A stretch of DNA of 12,536 bases from a candidate division KSB1 bacterium (GCA_022566355.1 JADFJB010000129.1:1-12536), one strand, 5' to 3'. Shown: positions 6,235 to 12,536, counted from the first letter of the stretch. Notes: a model not told the origin generated them from the sequence alone. Made by a program: numbers and translations.

Positions 6235-7326
6235 ATGTTTAGCTCCAAAAAAGTTCATCTATTCGTGGGAACACATAAAGGAGCATTTATATTTAACAGT
6301 GATCCAGATCGCAAAAAATAGGAGTTACAAGGTCCTTTTCACCGGGGAGTTGACGTACACCACATATTTTGCGATACAAGAAATGAGCCCACCATTTATG
6401 CCAGTATTAATTCTGATATCTGGGGCCCAACAGTTCGCTACAGCACTAACATGGGTGAAACCTGGACTGAAGCGGAGCAGGATGTACGTTTCGAGGAGGG
6501 ATCGGATCGGAAAGTAAAACGAGTGTGGTGTGCTATTCCGGGTGGTGATAATCATCCGGGAGTGCTCTATGCCGGAGTCGATCCCGGCGCATTGTTCAAA
6601 ACCGAGGATGGCGGCAAGAACTGGTCTGAATTAAAAGGACTCAGCCATCACTCCACTCGCGAAAAATGGTTTCCTGGTAAGGGAGGCTTGATGGTTCACA
6701 GTATTTGCCCTCATCCTAGCGATTCGCAAAAAATACATGTCGGAATTTCCGCTGCAGGAACATTTTATAGCGAAGACAGCGGCGAGTCCTGGCAGCCCCG
6801 GAATAAAGGAGTTCTGGTAGATTTCTTGCCGGATAAATTCCCGGAAGTGGGGCAGTGTGTACATCACATGGAAAGTCATCCAGGTAAGCCAGAAGTGTTA
6901 TATCAGCAAAACCATTGCGGATGTTATCGTAGCGACAATGGCGGCGAAGAATGGATCGACATTAATGAAGGATTGCCGTCCCGGTTTGGATTTCCGTTGT
7001 TGATCCATCCTCATGATCCGGACACAATCTACGTTATTCCGGAAGAAGGGCCTGAATTTCGCTGCCCGGTTAATGGTGAACTGGCGGTCTACCGCAGCCG
7101 TAATCGCGGTGAAAACTGGCAAAAGCTAACCAATGGATTTCCGCAGAAGAATGCCTTTTTGAACATCTACCGTCATGCCATGTGCGCCGATGACTGTGAT
7201 GCGGCTGGAATTTATTTTGGTACCAGCACCGGACAAATCTTATACAGTCTCAATGATGGTGATTCCTGGGATATGCTGGCCAATTGGCTGCCGCCGGTGT
7301 TTTCTGTGAATGCTGTGGCTCTATAG
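6235..7326 (+). pseudogene. Asp-box (BNR/sialidase-like) repeat protein interrupted by TAG at codon 29
   Basis: From ATG 6235, with AAGGA about 9 nt upstream, the frame reads MFSSKKVHLFVGTHKGAFIF...DRKK, meets TAG at 6319-6321, then continues in the same frame (ELQGPFHRGVDVHHIF) to the stop at 7326. The full length would be 363 residues. Relatives have Trp at this place (DRK.W), so one TGG-to-TAG change explains the break. At least six Asp boxes (SxDxGxxW-like) are visible: STNMGETW, TEDGGKNW, SEDSGESW, SDNGGEEW, SRNRGENW and SLNDGDSW, the turns of a beta-propeller. Similar proteins are annotated as sialidase or VPS10-like, but no sialidase catalytic residues are evident and no signal peptide is seen. 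Reinitiation at ATG 6451 could give a 291-residue product missing the first blade. Suppression of the TAG cannot be excluded. Confidence 0.8.
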
Positions 7327-7680
7327 TTCGACAGGATCAACATGATAACCCGGATTAAAAAAGAGTAACCTACGTTGATTATTTTATGAATCCGAAACAG
7401 TAGATGCACAAAAGAATATTTATGTTGCAGACTTTGGCAATCGAGTTATTCGCAAAATTCATTCAAAGGGAACTTGACCACCGCCTTAAAAACATTTCAA
7501 TATGTCTAGATTTTGTGTGAAACAATTGGAAAGGTCTAAGTTACAAAAGTATCCCATCAAAATATGATAAAATGAGTGTCTATCCAGCCAATACTTCCTT
7601 CCCACAAATTAAAAAAAATTGTTTGTTCGCGAGAGAAATTATAACTTTACTCGAAACATGAAAACTCAAAAAATTAAATT
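7327..7680. other. 354-bp gap holding an NHL-repeat scrap and AT-rich leader
   Basis: Apart from the NHL fragment at 7379-7477, I see no coding sequence. The 3' part (7560-7680) is strongly AT-rich and should carry the promoter of the HEPN/MNT pair. TTGTTTG near 7619 followed by TATAAC is a weak candidate. Confidence 0.4.
7379..7477 (+). pseudogene. NHL-repeat protein fragment
   Basis: A 32-codon open stretch bounded by stops encodes VDAQKNIYVADFGNRVIRKI followed by HSKGT and TGA. This is one nearly perfect NHL blade ('D..GNiYVADtgNhrIRKI...G'). No start codon with a ribosome binding site precedes it and no further blade follows in any frame I checked. It is therefore a relic of a larger beta-propeller gene, lying immediately downstream of another propeller pseudogene. 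Confidence 0.6.
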
Positions 7681-8073
7681 ATGGAAAAAACTGATTTACT
7701 AGAATATTGGATTAATAGTTCTAATAGAGATTTTACAACTTTGGAGCATTTATTCGAAAAAGGGGATTATCACTGGGCTTTATTTATTGGGCATCTGGTT
7801 ATTGAAAAGCTGCTAAAAGCTTATTATGTAAAACATATTGATAACCAACCGCCATTTACTCACAATTTATTATTTCTTGCCGAAAAATCAAAACTACAAT
7901 TAAGTGAAACACAAAAAGATAACCTGGTAACAATAACTGCTTTTAATATTCGCACAAGATATGATGATTACAAATTAGCTTTTTATTAAACCTGTACTAA
8001 AGAATATACAGAAGAATGGATTAACAAAATTGCAGGATTAAGAAAATGGATCAAAGAGTTGCTATTAAAATAG
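7681..8073 (+). pseudogene. HEPN-domain toxin gene with premature TAA
   Basis: The frame from ATG 7681 encodes a HEPN protein of PF05168 type. Helix 1 includes SSNRDFTTLEHLFEKGDYHWAL, then GHLVIEKLLKAYYV at about 37-50, and the RTRYDDYKLAFY motif region at 91-102. Translation stops at TAA 7987-7989 after 102 residues. The same frame continues with TCTKEYTEEWINKIAGLRKW and IKELLLK to TAG 8071-8073. Relatives read 'YDDYKL.FY..CTKEYTE.....I..LR.WI', so the stop replaces a Gln or Lys codon. The full product would be 130 residues and its 3' end overlaps the MNT start by 28 nt, the usual HEPN/MNT arrangement. HEPN members of such pairs are RNase toxins. Loss of the last helix probably inactivates it; a functional 102-aa product is the alternative. 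No Shine-Dalgarno is evident. Confidence 0.78.
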
Positions 8074-8354
8074 CGGAAAAATATGTTAACTACTTAAGAA
8101 ATAATAAATTCACTGTCCAAAAAGCCTATTTATTTGGTTCTTACGTTAGTGGTAAATATAATGAAGATAGCGATATTGATTTGGCAATAGTTATGGATAC
8201 ACTGCCTAACAGTTTTACTACCCAAGTAGAATTGATGAAAATAAGTCGAAAATTTGATACAAGAATTGAGCCTCACCCATTTGAAGAATCAGATTTCAAT
8301 ACTACGAATCCATTTGCGAATGAAATTCTTAAAAATGGTATCCGGATTACTTGA
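8046..8354 (+). CDS. MNT-family nucleotidyltransferase (antitoxin of HEPN/MNT pair)
   Basis: This 102-residue protein has the minimal nucleotidyltransferase signature GSx10DxD: LFGSYVSGKYNEDSDIDLAIV, with Gly31-Ser32, Asp43 and Asp45. It also has the family's C-terminal DTRIEPHPFEESDF. MNT proteins can AMPylate and silence the HEPN RNase partner encoded beside them, and this gene starts inside the (original) 3' end of the HEPN gene. All catalytic residues are retained and there is no interruption, in contrast to its partner. The antitoxin may therefore persist without a functional toxin, or act on HEPN toxins encoded elsewhere. Confidence 0.88.
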   Translation: MDQRVAIKIAEKYVNYLRNNKFTVQKAYLFGSYVSGKYNEDSDIDLAIVMDTLPNSFTTQVELMKISRKFDTRIEPHPFEESDFNTTNPFANEILKNGIRIT

Positions 8355-8700
8355 GAATTCATGATCCCGAATTTAATGGTGATATTGAAGATTGCCAGGG
8401 AAGAAATCATGCAAAAAGGGATTAACCTGGATAATTTATAGCCGCCAAGACTCAAAGACACAAAGCTTTAAAAAATAAAGGTTAAGAAAGATTGATTTTT
8501 TATATTGACCGAAAATTGGTTCATAGTAATCTTCTTTATAACTTTAATATTCTTAGTGACTTAGAGTCTTTGTGGCAAAAATTCATGAATAGTGCGGGTT
8601 AATTATTTTAAGTCCAAATATTGACCTCAATTCTTTTGATTATTGAATGTCCTAGACAAAATATGGCCCATGATTTTCCTGATTAATGGGATAACAACGA
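8355..8700. other. 346-bp gap dominated by a hairpin repeat
   Basis: It holds the 136-bp inverted repeat at 8441-8576. A 26-codon frame (8361-8441, MIPNLMVILKIAREEIMQKG...) ends at the repeat's edge but has no recognisable family or ribosome binding site. The last 120 bp presumably carry the promoter of the downstream DUF922 gene. Confidence 0.4.
8441..8576. repeat. MITE-like hairpin with 8-nt-periodic arms
   Basis: The left arm 8441-8465 begins GCCGCCAAGACTC and the right arm 8552-8576 ends GAGTCTTTGTGGC. As inverted arms they match at 20 of 25 positions. Each arm is an imperfect array of 8-nt units (AAGACTCA, AAGACACA and so on). Pairing partly continues inward (GAAAGATT against GAAGATT). 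Similar 'CAAAGACG'-type hairpins are scattered in genomes of many uncultured bacteria; their mobilising enzyme is unknown to me. There is no obvious target duplication. Confidence 0.6.
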
Positions 8701-9408
8701 ATGAAACGCAATCATGAAATCGTAGCAATAAAACAAGTCATTTTATTTTTATCATTCCCGATTCTATCATTCAATTTGTCGTACCTTCCAATTTCGGAAA
8801 ACAATAAACAAATTCCTTCAATTCAATCCAATGAACCTATTGTGATTATAACTGTTGACCAAAAAGCCCCTGGTGACGGAATTAAGGTGAGTTCAATAAA
8901 CGACGGCGGAATTTCTGCAAATTGCAGCTATCATGAGATCCTTGAAATATTCAAAATAAAAGCCAGGAAAAGTGGCGCCAATATTATAAAAATAACAGAA
9001 CATAAACTTCCTGTTTCCGGAAACAGTTGCGATAGGATGAAAGCGGATTTATACAAGGTTGAAGATTTCAGGAAATATGAAACGGAAATACATTGGAGCC
9101 GGGATCGCAAACTAAAATGGGAAGATTTTAAAGCAATTGCACCGCCGGATTCGTTCAAAAATATTGCCGCCATAACCTACTGCGGAATAGGATATCATTC
9201 TAATAGAGTTCTACTATCTGCTCCAGCCAAAATTTGGGTTACGAATATCTTTAACTGTAATAAATCCTGGGTTAGAGAAAACCACAAAAACCCTGGTGTT
9301 TTGGATCATGAACAGCTCCATTTCGACTTGAGCGAAATTTATGCTCGTAAGATGAGAAAATCATTTCAAGAATCAAATTTAACAACAATGAGTCAACAAA
9401 CTGAATAA
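8701..9408 (+). CDS. DUF922-type secreted zinc protease, C-terminus apparently short
   Basis: The product has 235 residues. The N-terminus MKRNHEIVAIKQVILFLSF is signal-peptide-like. A middle segment at about 75-125 (KARKSGANIIKITEHKLP... DRMKADLYKV) is typical of the domain preceding DUF922 in Bacteroidota-like proteins. The DUF922 part runs from HWSRDRKLKWEDFKA (about 131-145) through AAITYCGIGY to LDHEQLHFDLSEIYARK, which holds the zinc motif HEQLH (His203, Glu204, His207). Relatives continue roughly 50-60 residues beyond this motif with another helix pair and an 'E.nHGLn'-like segment that may hold further active-site residues. Here the protein ends 28 residues after His207 (NLTTMSQQTE). 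I infer a C-terminal truncation. No frame downstream restores the missing part. The start lacks a clear Shine-Dalgarno. Confidence 0.75.
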   Translation: MKRNHEIVAIKQVILFLSFPILSFNLSYLPISENNKQIPSIQSNEPIVIITVDQKAPGDGIKVSSINDGGISANCSYHEILEIFKIKARKSGANIIKITEHKLPVSGNSCDRMKADLYKVEDFRKYETEIHWSRDRKLKWEDFKAIAPPDSFKNIAAITYCGIGYHSNRVLLSAPAKIWVTNIFNCNKSWVRENHKNPGVLDHEQLHFDLSEIYARKMRKSFQESNLTTMSQQTE

Positions 9409-9602
9409 ATCAAAAATAAATGTCCATCAAAATGAATCCCGCTTCATCCTCCGGTAAAATCCATTGATCATCTGAATTCAACCATTTGTCGGTAACCTGC
9501 AAACTTCAAAATTTTCTTTCCGTACTACTTCTCAAATTGAATCCTAACAACCTTTACTTGAATGACAATGTTTGTGAAATTTGATTAGGAAGGAAAAAAC
9601 CA

Positions 9603-10487
9603 ATGGCAAATTTGGAAACTCAAACTCAAACTTCAGGTTCCGCCGCTTCCAGGTTTTGGCAGCGTTTACCTATCTTAATCCGGGCCATATTGCTGGGATT
9701 TTTTGTCAATACAATTGGGGTCGGAGCCTGGGTAACTATTTTGACTATTGTACCAGGGCCATGGTCTATGTTTTTAATGCTTGGGATATTATGGTTATAT
9801 TGGAAGTATTTTAGTGGCAACTGGTGGCCTAAAACCACTGCAGACTCAAGGAGAAATAATTTTCGAGCTGTAAAATTGTCGCCAGAGGTTTGGAAGTGGG
9901 GTCTGGCGGCTGCATTACTTTTTGTGGTTGTTTTTCAATCCGGGCTTGTGGTAACCTTCCGAATCATCGAATTTCCAGCAGAAGCTTTTAAATTGGAATA
10001 TAATTTCGATGCGATACCACTTTGGGCAGCCTGGGTGGGAATTGTGATGGCATCTTTAGTGGCGGGTATCTGTGAAGAGACCGGCTTTCGAGGATACATG
10101 CAGGTTCCTTTGGAAAGACGTTATGGTCCTGTGGTTGGAATTTCGATTGTTTCAACTGTATTTCTGCTTGCACATCTCCACCAGGCATGGGCCGGGCCAA
10201 TGCTCTTCCATATTTTTGCAGCCAGCGCAATGATGGGAATCCTGGCCTATACGTCCGGTTCTCTATTACCTGGTATAATTGCCCATACGATTTTGGATAT
10301 ATTCAATTTCTCATATTGGTGGTCGGATGTTGCCGGCAAATTTGAAAAACGCCCGATTGCCGAGACAGGAGTTGACCTCCATTTTATGGTCTGGATTTTA
10401 ATTTGCGGGGTTTCTATCGTCCTGTTTTTTTCGTCTACACGAAAAATTCAAACTGCTCGTCAGCAAACGTTAAGGGGCGAAATCTGA
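9603..10487 (+). CDS. CPBP-family intramembrane metalloprotease
   Basis: The product has 294 residues and several hydrophobic segments (about 25-70, 98-120, 140-157, 176-191, 198-235 and 260-278), so it is polytopic in the inner membrane. The CPBP (CAAX protease/bacteriocin-processing, formerly Abi) motifs are complete. EETGFR gives Glu158, Glu159 and Arg163. FLLAH gives Phe187 and His191. HTILD gives His228 and Asp232. Members of this glutamate-type intramembrane protease family cleave prenylated or membrane-bound substrates, or act in peptide processing and stress signalling; the substrate here is unknown. ATG 9603 follows a strong AGGAAGG. No bacteriocin genes are nearby, so context gives no specific role. 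It converges with the outer-membrane gene, with a 38-bp gap containing the small palindrome CCAAAATTTGG. Confidence 0.9.
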   Translation: MANLETQTQTSGSAASRFWQRLPILIRAILLGFFVNTIGVGAWVTILTIVPGPWSMFLMLGILWLYWKYFSGNWWPKTTADSRRNNFRAVKLSPEVWKWGLAAALLFVVVFQSGLVVTFRIIEFPAEAFKLEYNFDAIPLWAAWVGIVMASLVAGICEETGFRGYMQVPLERRYGPVVGISIVSTVFLLAHLHQAWAGPMLFHIFAASAMMGILAYTSGSLLPGIIAHTILDIFNFSYWWSDVAGKFEKRPIAETGVDLHFMVWILICGVSIVLFFSSTRKIQTARQQTLRGEI

Positions 10488-10525
10488 TTTTCAAAACATA
10501 AACCAAAATTTGGCTTCTTAGCGGA

Positions 10526-11707
10526 CTATGGATAGGGAATAGCACCCTTCTGAATCAGACTGGAAGCCCTGTTCGCTTGGGCGCTTTGCGGATGGTGTTC
10601 TATAAGCTCCTTAAATTTCTTGGCCGCATTACCCCCCTCTCCCATTTTAAGATAGCATCGTCCGGCCATGAATAATGCGTAATCAAACTTGTTAGAAGCA
10701 GAGAAATTACCGACATTCTCAAAAGCCGTGGCTGCGAGTTTATATTCATTCAAGGCAAAATGACATTCTCCGATCCAATAAACAAAATTACTCGCCAGGC
10801 GGTGTTCGGGATACTTTTCATAGAGATTTTCAAAATCTTCGATAGCTTCATGATAATTTTTCGCTTTAAATTTATTAAGCGCTGCATAATACTTTTGTCT
10901 TGCCAATTGTGATTCTAATCCGCTGATATTACTATCTAGTTCTGCTAACTGAGTCTTAACTTCTTCAATTCGAATAGTTTTCTCCTGGATTTCTATCTCG
11001 ATGCTTTCTAATTGTAAATGTAATTTTTCCAGGTCCTGGTATACATCGTTTTGGGCGATGTCTTTTGCCCGGGAAAAATCTATTTTAGGTATTTCAGCAA
11101 TAATTCTGTATTTTTGTTCACTGTCTTTTTTCTCGAATTCCTTCTTTCCTTTACCTAAATGATAGTTTATCCCGGATTGTATGCTGAAATATCCATCTTT
11201 TAATCCTCCAGCCACACCGTTAAACCAATCTTCGCTGGTATATCTATAATCTGCAGTGGAGAGAAGAGAGAATTTTGAATTCAATACAACATTTATCCCA
11301 AAACCTCCTGAAACAAAAACTCCACTAAACAAGGAAGAGTGATGACCCGGAAAATCAATAAGACCTAGTCCGGCTGTTATAAATCGATCATTTTTCGAAC
11401 CGGAAAGAGAAAACATACCTGTCACTTCCACCGGGATCATAGAAGTTTCAAAAGAAACCTTTCTAAGTACGCTCTTTATTTGTCCATATCCCGCCTGAAA
11501 TTTTAAAGCAAGCTTTGGGGACATTTGATAGAGATAGTATAAACCAACATTGGGCATGAACCTGGAGGCTGAAATCGGAATATCGGAATAATCACCAAAG
11601 AAAAGGTTTGTTCCCAGGTTAAATCCAATTCCGTGATGAGTTTGTTGGGAGCTTACATTTCCTGCTGCAAGCAACAAAACTATTGAGATAGCGATTAGCT
11701 TCTTCAT
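10526..11707 (-). CDS. Outer-membrane beta-barrel protein fused to coiled coil and YbgF/CpoB-like TPR
   Basis: The product has 393 residues from ATG 11707, chosen over upstream starts because AGGAGAG precedes it and MKKLIAISIVLLLAAGNVSSQ is a signal peptide (cleavage near residues 20-21). Residues about 22-185 alternate polar and hydrophobic residues with Gly and aromatic girdles (GIGFNLGTNLFFG, MPNVGLYYLYQ, FVSGGFGINVVL, SGINYHLGKG), fitting an 8-stranded OmpX/OmpW-size barrel. A Lys/Glu linker follows. A coiled coil spans about 222-270 (LEKLHLQLESIEIEIQEKTI). Three TPR-like helix pairs lie at about 272-385 (YYAALNKFKAKNYHEAIEDF, YWIGECHFALNEYKLAATAF, ALFMAGRCYLKMGEGGNAAK), of the YbgF/CpoB type. 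The C-terminal part would face the periplasm and could link the outer membrane to Tol-Pal or peptidoglycan functions. This domain order is unusual; OmpA-like domains are commoner after such barrels. Confidence 0.8.
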   Translation of the reverse strand: MKKLIAISIVLLLAAGNVSSQQTHHGIGFNLGTNLFFGDYSDIPISASRFMPNVGLYYLYQMSPKLALKFQAGYGQIKSVLRKVSFETSMIPVEVTGMFSLSGSKNDRFITAGLGLIDFPGHHSSLFSGVFVSGGFGINVVLNSKFSLLSTADYRYTSEDWFNGVAGGLKDGYFSIQSGINYHLGKGKKEFEKKDSEQKYRIIAEIPKIDFSRAKDIAQNDVYQDLEKLHLQLESIEIEIQEKTIRIEEVKTQLAELDSNISGLESQLARQKYYAALNKFKAKNYHEAIEDFENLYEKYPEHRLASNFVYWIGECHFALNEYKLAATAFENVGNFSASNKFDYALFMAGRCYLKMGEGGNAAKKFKELIEHHPQSAQANRASSLIQKGAIPYP

Positions 11708-11946
11708 AAATATAACTCTCCTGGCCCCTGCCACTTTTTTTTGATCCAAACAAAATTTCAATATTATATTCAAAAACACTCACTAATTATTAATAATCGA
11801 CATTTGACTATAAATTAAATATCGGTAATGTATATGATTCTGATTATATAAATTTATAGCATGACAATATATAAAGAAATGTTTTTCCATTGTAACCATG
11901 AAATCCATCAATATGTAAAAAGCAATATTGATGTAAAGACAAAAAT

Positions 11947-12297
11947 ATGAAAAAAAAGAAAATACTGATTGTCGAAGATTCATGGACGACTCTTATCAGT
12001 TTAAAAATTTGTCTCGAATTTGCAGGATACGATATATACACAGCAATGGATGGTGAAGCCGGTTTGAAAATGGCAAGATCTTTAAAACCGGATTTGATTT
12101 TACTCGATATTATAATGCCAAAAATTGATGGGTTTTCCGTATGCCAGTCACTGAAATTCGATAAAGAATATGAAAATATTCCAGTGATCCTCCTTTCTGT
12201 AAAAAATGAAACCAAAGACAAAAAAGTTGGAAGGGAAGTTGGTGCTGATGCTTATCTTGCTAAGCCATTCGATGCTAAAGTGCTAATTAGTGTTTGA
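11947..12297 (+). pseudogene. Response-regulator receiver domain, 3' end interrupted by MITE
   Basis: The frame encodes a CheY-like receiver: KKILIVEDS with acidic Glu10/Asp11, LILLDIIMPKIDG with phospho-acceptor Asp54, VILLSVK with Ser84, and LAKPF with Lys106. After residue 115 (LIS) it enters a MITE, whose terminal repeat supplies Val and the TGA at 12295-12297, so only 116 residues are made. The original frame resumes after the MITE at 12464. Five receiver helices need about 118-120 residues, so the truncated product might still fold as a single-domain receiver, but whatever followed is cut off. No histidine kinase is in the window. The 5' region 11783-11946 is very AT-rich; TTGACT near 11805 with TAATGT 16 nt on is a weak promoter candidate. 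Confidence 0.85.
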
Positions 12298-12463
12298 CCG
12301 AAAACTCTTTGCCCATACCACTCATTGTCATTTCGAGTGAATGCGAGAAATCTTATAAGTTTCTATAATTCTAATATGTTAGCATCCTTTTATGAAAAAG
12401 ATTTCTCCTCCGCTTCGCTCCGTCGAAATGACAAATGCCTAGTTTTCGTTCAGACACTAATTA
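12284..12463. mobile_element. 168-bp MITE (12290-12457) flanked by TAATTA target duplications
   Basis: Terminal inverted repeats are GTGTTTGACCGAAAACT (12290-12306) and AGTTTTCGTTCAGACAC (12441-12457), 15 of 17 matching. Flanking TAATTA occurs at 12284-12289 and 12458-12463. Internal inverted pairs follow: TGTCATTTCGA (12326-12336) with TCGAAATGACA (12423-12433), and GAGAAATCTT (12345-12354) with AAGATTTCTC (12398-12407). There is no ORF of its own. The 'GTCATTTCGA..GAAATCTT' hairpin core is a widespread non-autonomous repeat type. Since TAATTA is itself palindromic, the exact duplication length could be shorter, with longer terminal repeats. The insertion lies in the response-regulator coding region. 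Confidence 0.85.
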
Positions 12464-12536
12464 GTAAGGTAGATGAACTAACCAGCAAAACTAAAGCTGC
12501 AAAGCCTGTCAAATTTATAAGCCTAAATCCATATAA
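12464..12536 (+). pseudogene. Displaced 3' continuation of the response-regulator gene
   Basis: Removing the MITE plus one TAATTA joins ...KVLIS to KVDELTSKTKAAKPVKFI and SLNPY, open to the window end. KVLISKVDEL is a normal end for receiver helix 5 and its linker. The remainder lies outside the window, so the nature of any output domain is unknown. This piece has no start codon of its own with a ribosome binding site. Confidence 0.75.

Noticed and set aside
2552-8073. Stop-codon reassignment as explanation of in-frame stops
   Set aside because: All three stop codons appear as internal stops, and all three also serve as real gene ends here.
8361-8441. 26-codon frame after the MNT gene
   Set aside because: No ribosome binding site or family, and it ends at the border of a repeat; not enough to call a gene.
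10488-10525. CCAAAATTTGG palindrome between convergent genes as a bidirectional terminator
   Set aside because: The stem is short and AT-rich without a T-run, so I only mention it in the neighbouring gene entry.
11708-11779. Longer N-terminus for the outer-membrane protein
   Set aside because: ATG 11707 has a good Shine-Dalgarno and starts the signal peptide; a longer form would bury it.
8505-12304. Shared 11-mer TTGACCGAAAA at 8505-8515 and in the MITE end at 12294-12304
   Set aside because: An 11-base match is expected by chance many times in 12.5 kb, and the flanks do not match.
1-12536. CRISPR array, tRNA, rRNA, phage or defence island
   Set aside because: No regularly spaced repeats, no tRNA-like cloverleaf or rRNA sequence, and no cas, phage structural, integrase or transposase genes were seen on either strand.

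Overview
The window reads as chromosomal accessory DNA from an uncultured, moderately AT-rich Gram-negative bacterium, most likely of the Bacteroidota/Calditrichota/KSB1 (FCB-like) assemblage. Support for this is indirect. There is an outer-membrane beta-barrel protein with Sec signal. There are secreted DUF5117/DUF4953 and DUF922 metalloproteases, an Asp-box (BNR) protein and an LVIVD-type protein. There are also short hairpin MITE-like repeats of kinds common in such genomes. I cannot assign a genus.

Layout. 1-131: tail of an LVIVD-like protein. 132-648: no gene recognised, but an attC-like imperfect inverted repeat. 649-1278 (-): secreted protein of unknown function. 1528-2036 (-): intact MazF/PemK toxin with DUF2281-type antitoxin. 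2292-3372 (-): DUF2442 gene, a broken DUF4160-like remnant, an intact small antitoxin-like gene, and a PIN (VapC) toxin gene broken by two frameshifts. 3660-6116 (+): the one large gene, a secreted metzincin-type zinc protease. 6235-7326 (+): Asp-box repeat protein with an in-frame TAG replacing an expected Trp codon. 7379-7477: scrap of an NHL-repeat gene. 7681-8354 (+): HEPN/MNT toxin-antitoxin pair whose HEPN gene carries a premature TAA. 8441-8576: hairpin repeat. 8701-9408 (+): DUF922 zinc protease that looks cut short. 9603-10487 (+): CPBP membrane protease. 10526-11707 (-): beta-barrel/coiled-coil/TPR outer-membrane protein. 11947-end (+): response regulator split by a 168-bp MITE.

Main theme. 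This is a gene graveyard around a few healthy secreted or envelope proteins. Of four toxin-antitoxin-like modules one (MazF) is intact. In two others the presumed toxin is broken while the presumed antitoxin remains open (VapC, HEPN). In the fourth the DUF4160 partner is broken while DUF2442 is open. Lesions include three nonsense codons (one each of TAG, TGA and TAA, which argues against recoding), two frameshifts, one fragment and one MITE insertion. Removing the MITE plus one copy of its 6-bp target duplication restores the response-regulator reading frame to the end of the window. I found no tRNA, rRNA, CRISPR array or clear phage or plasmid machinery, and no convincing new multi-gene system. 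The decay pattern and the datable MITE insertion are the most useful observations.
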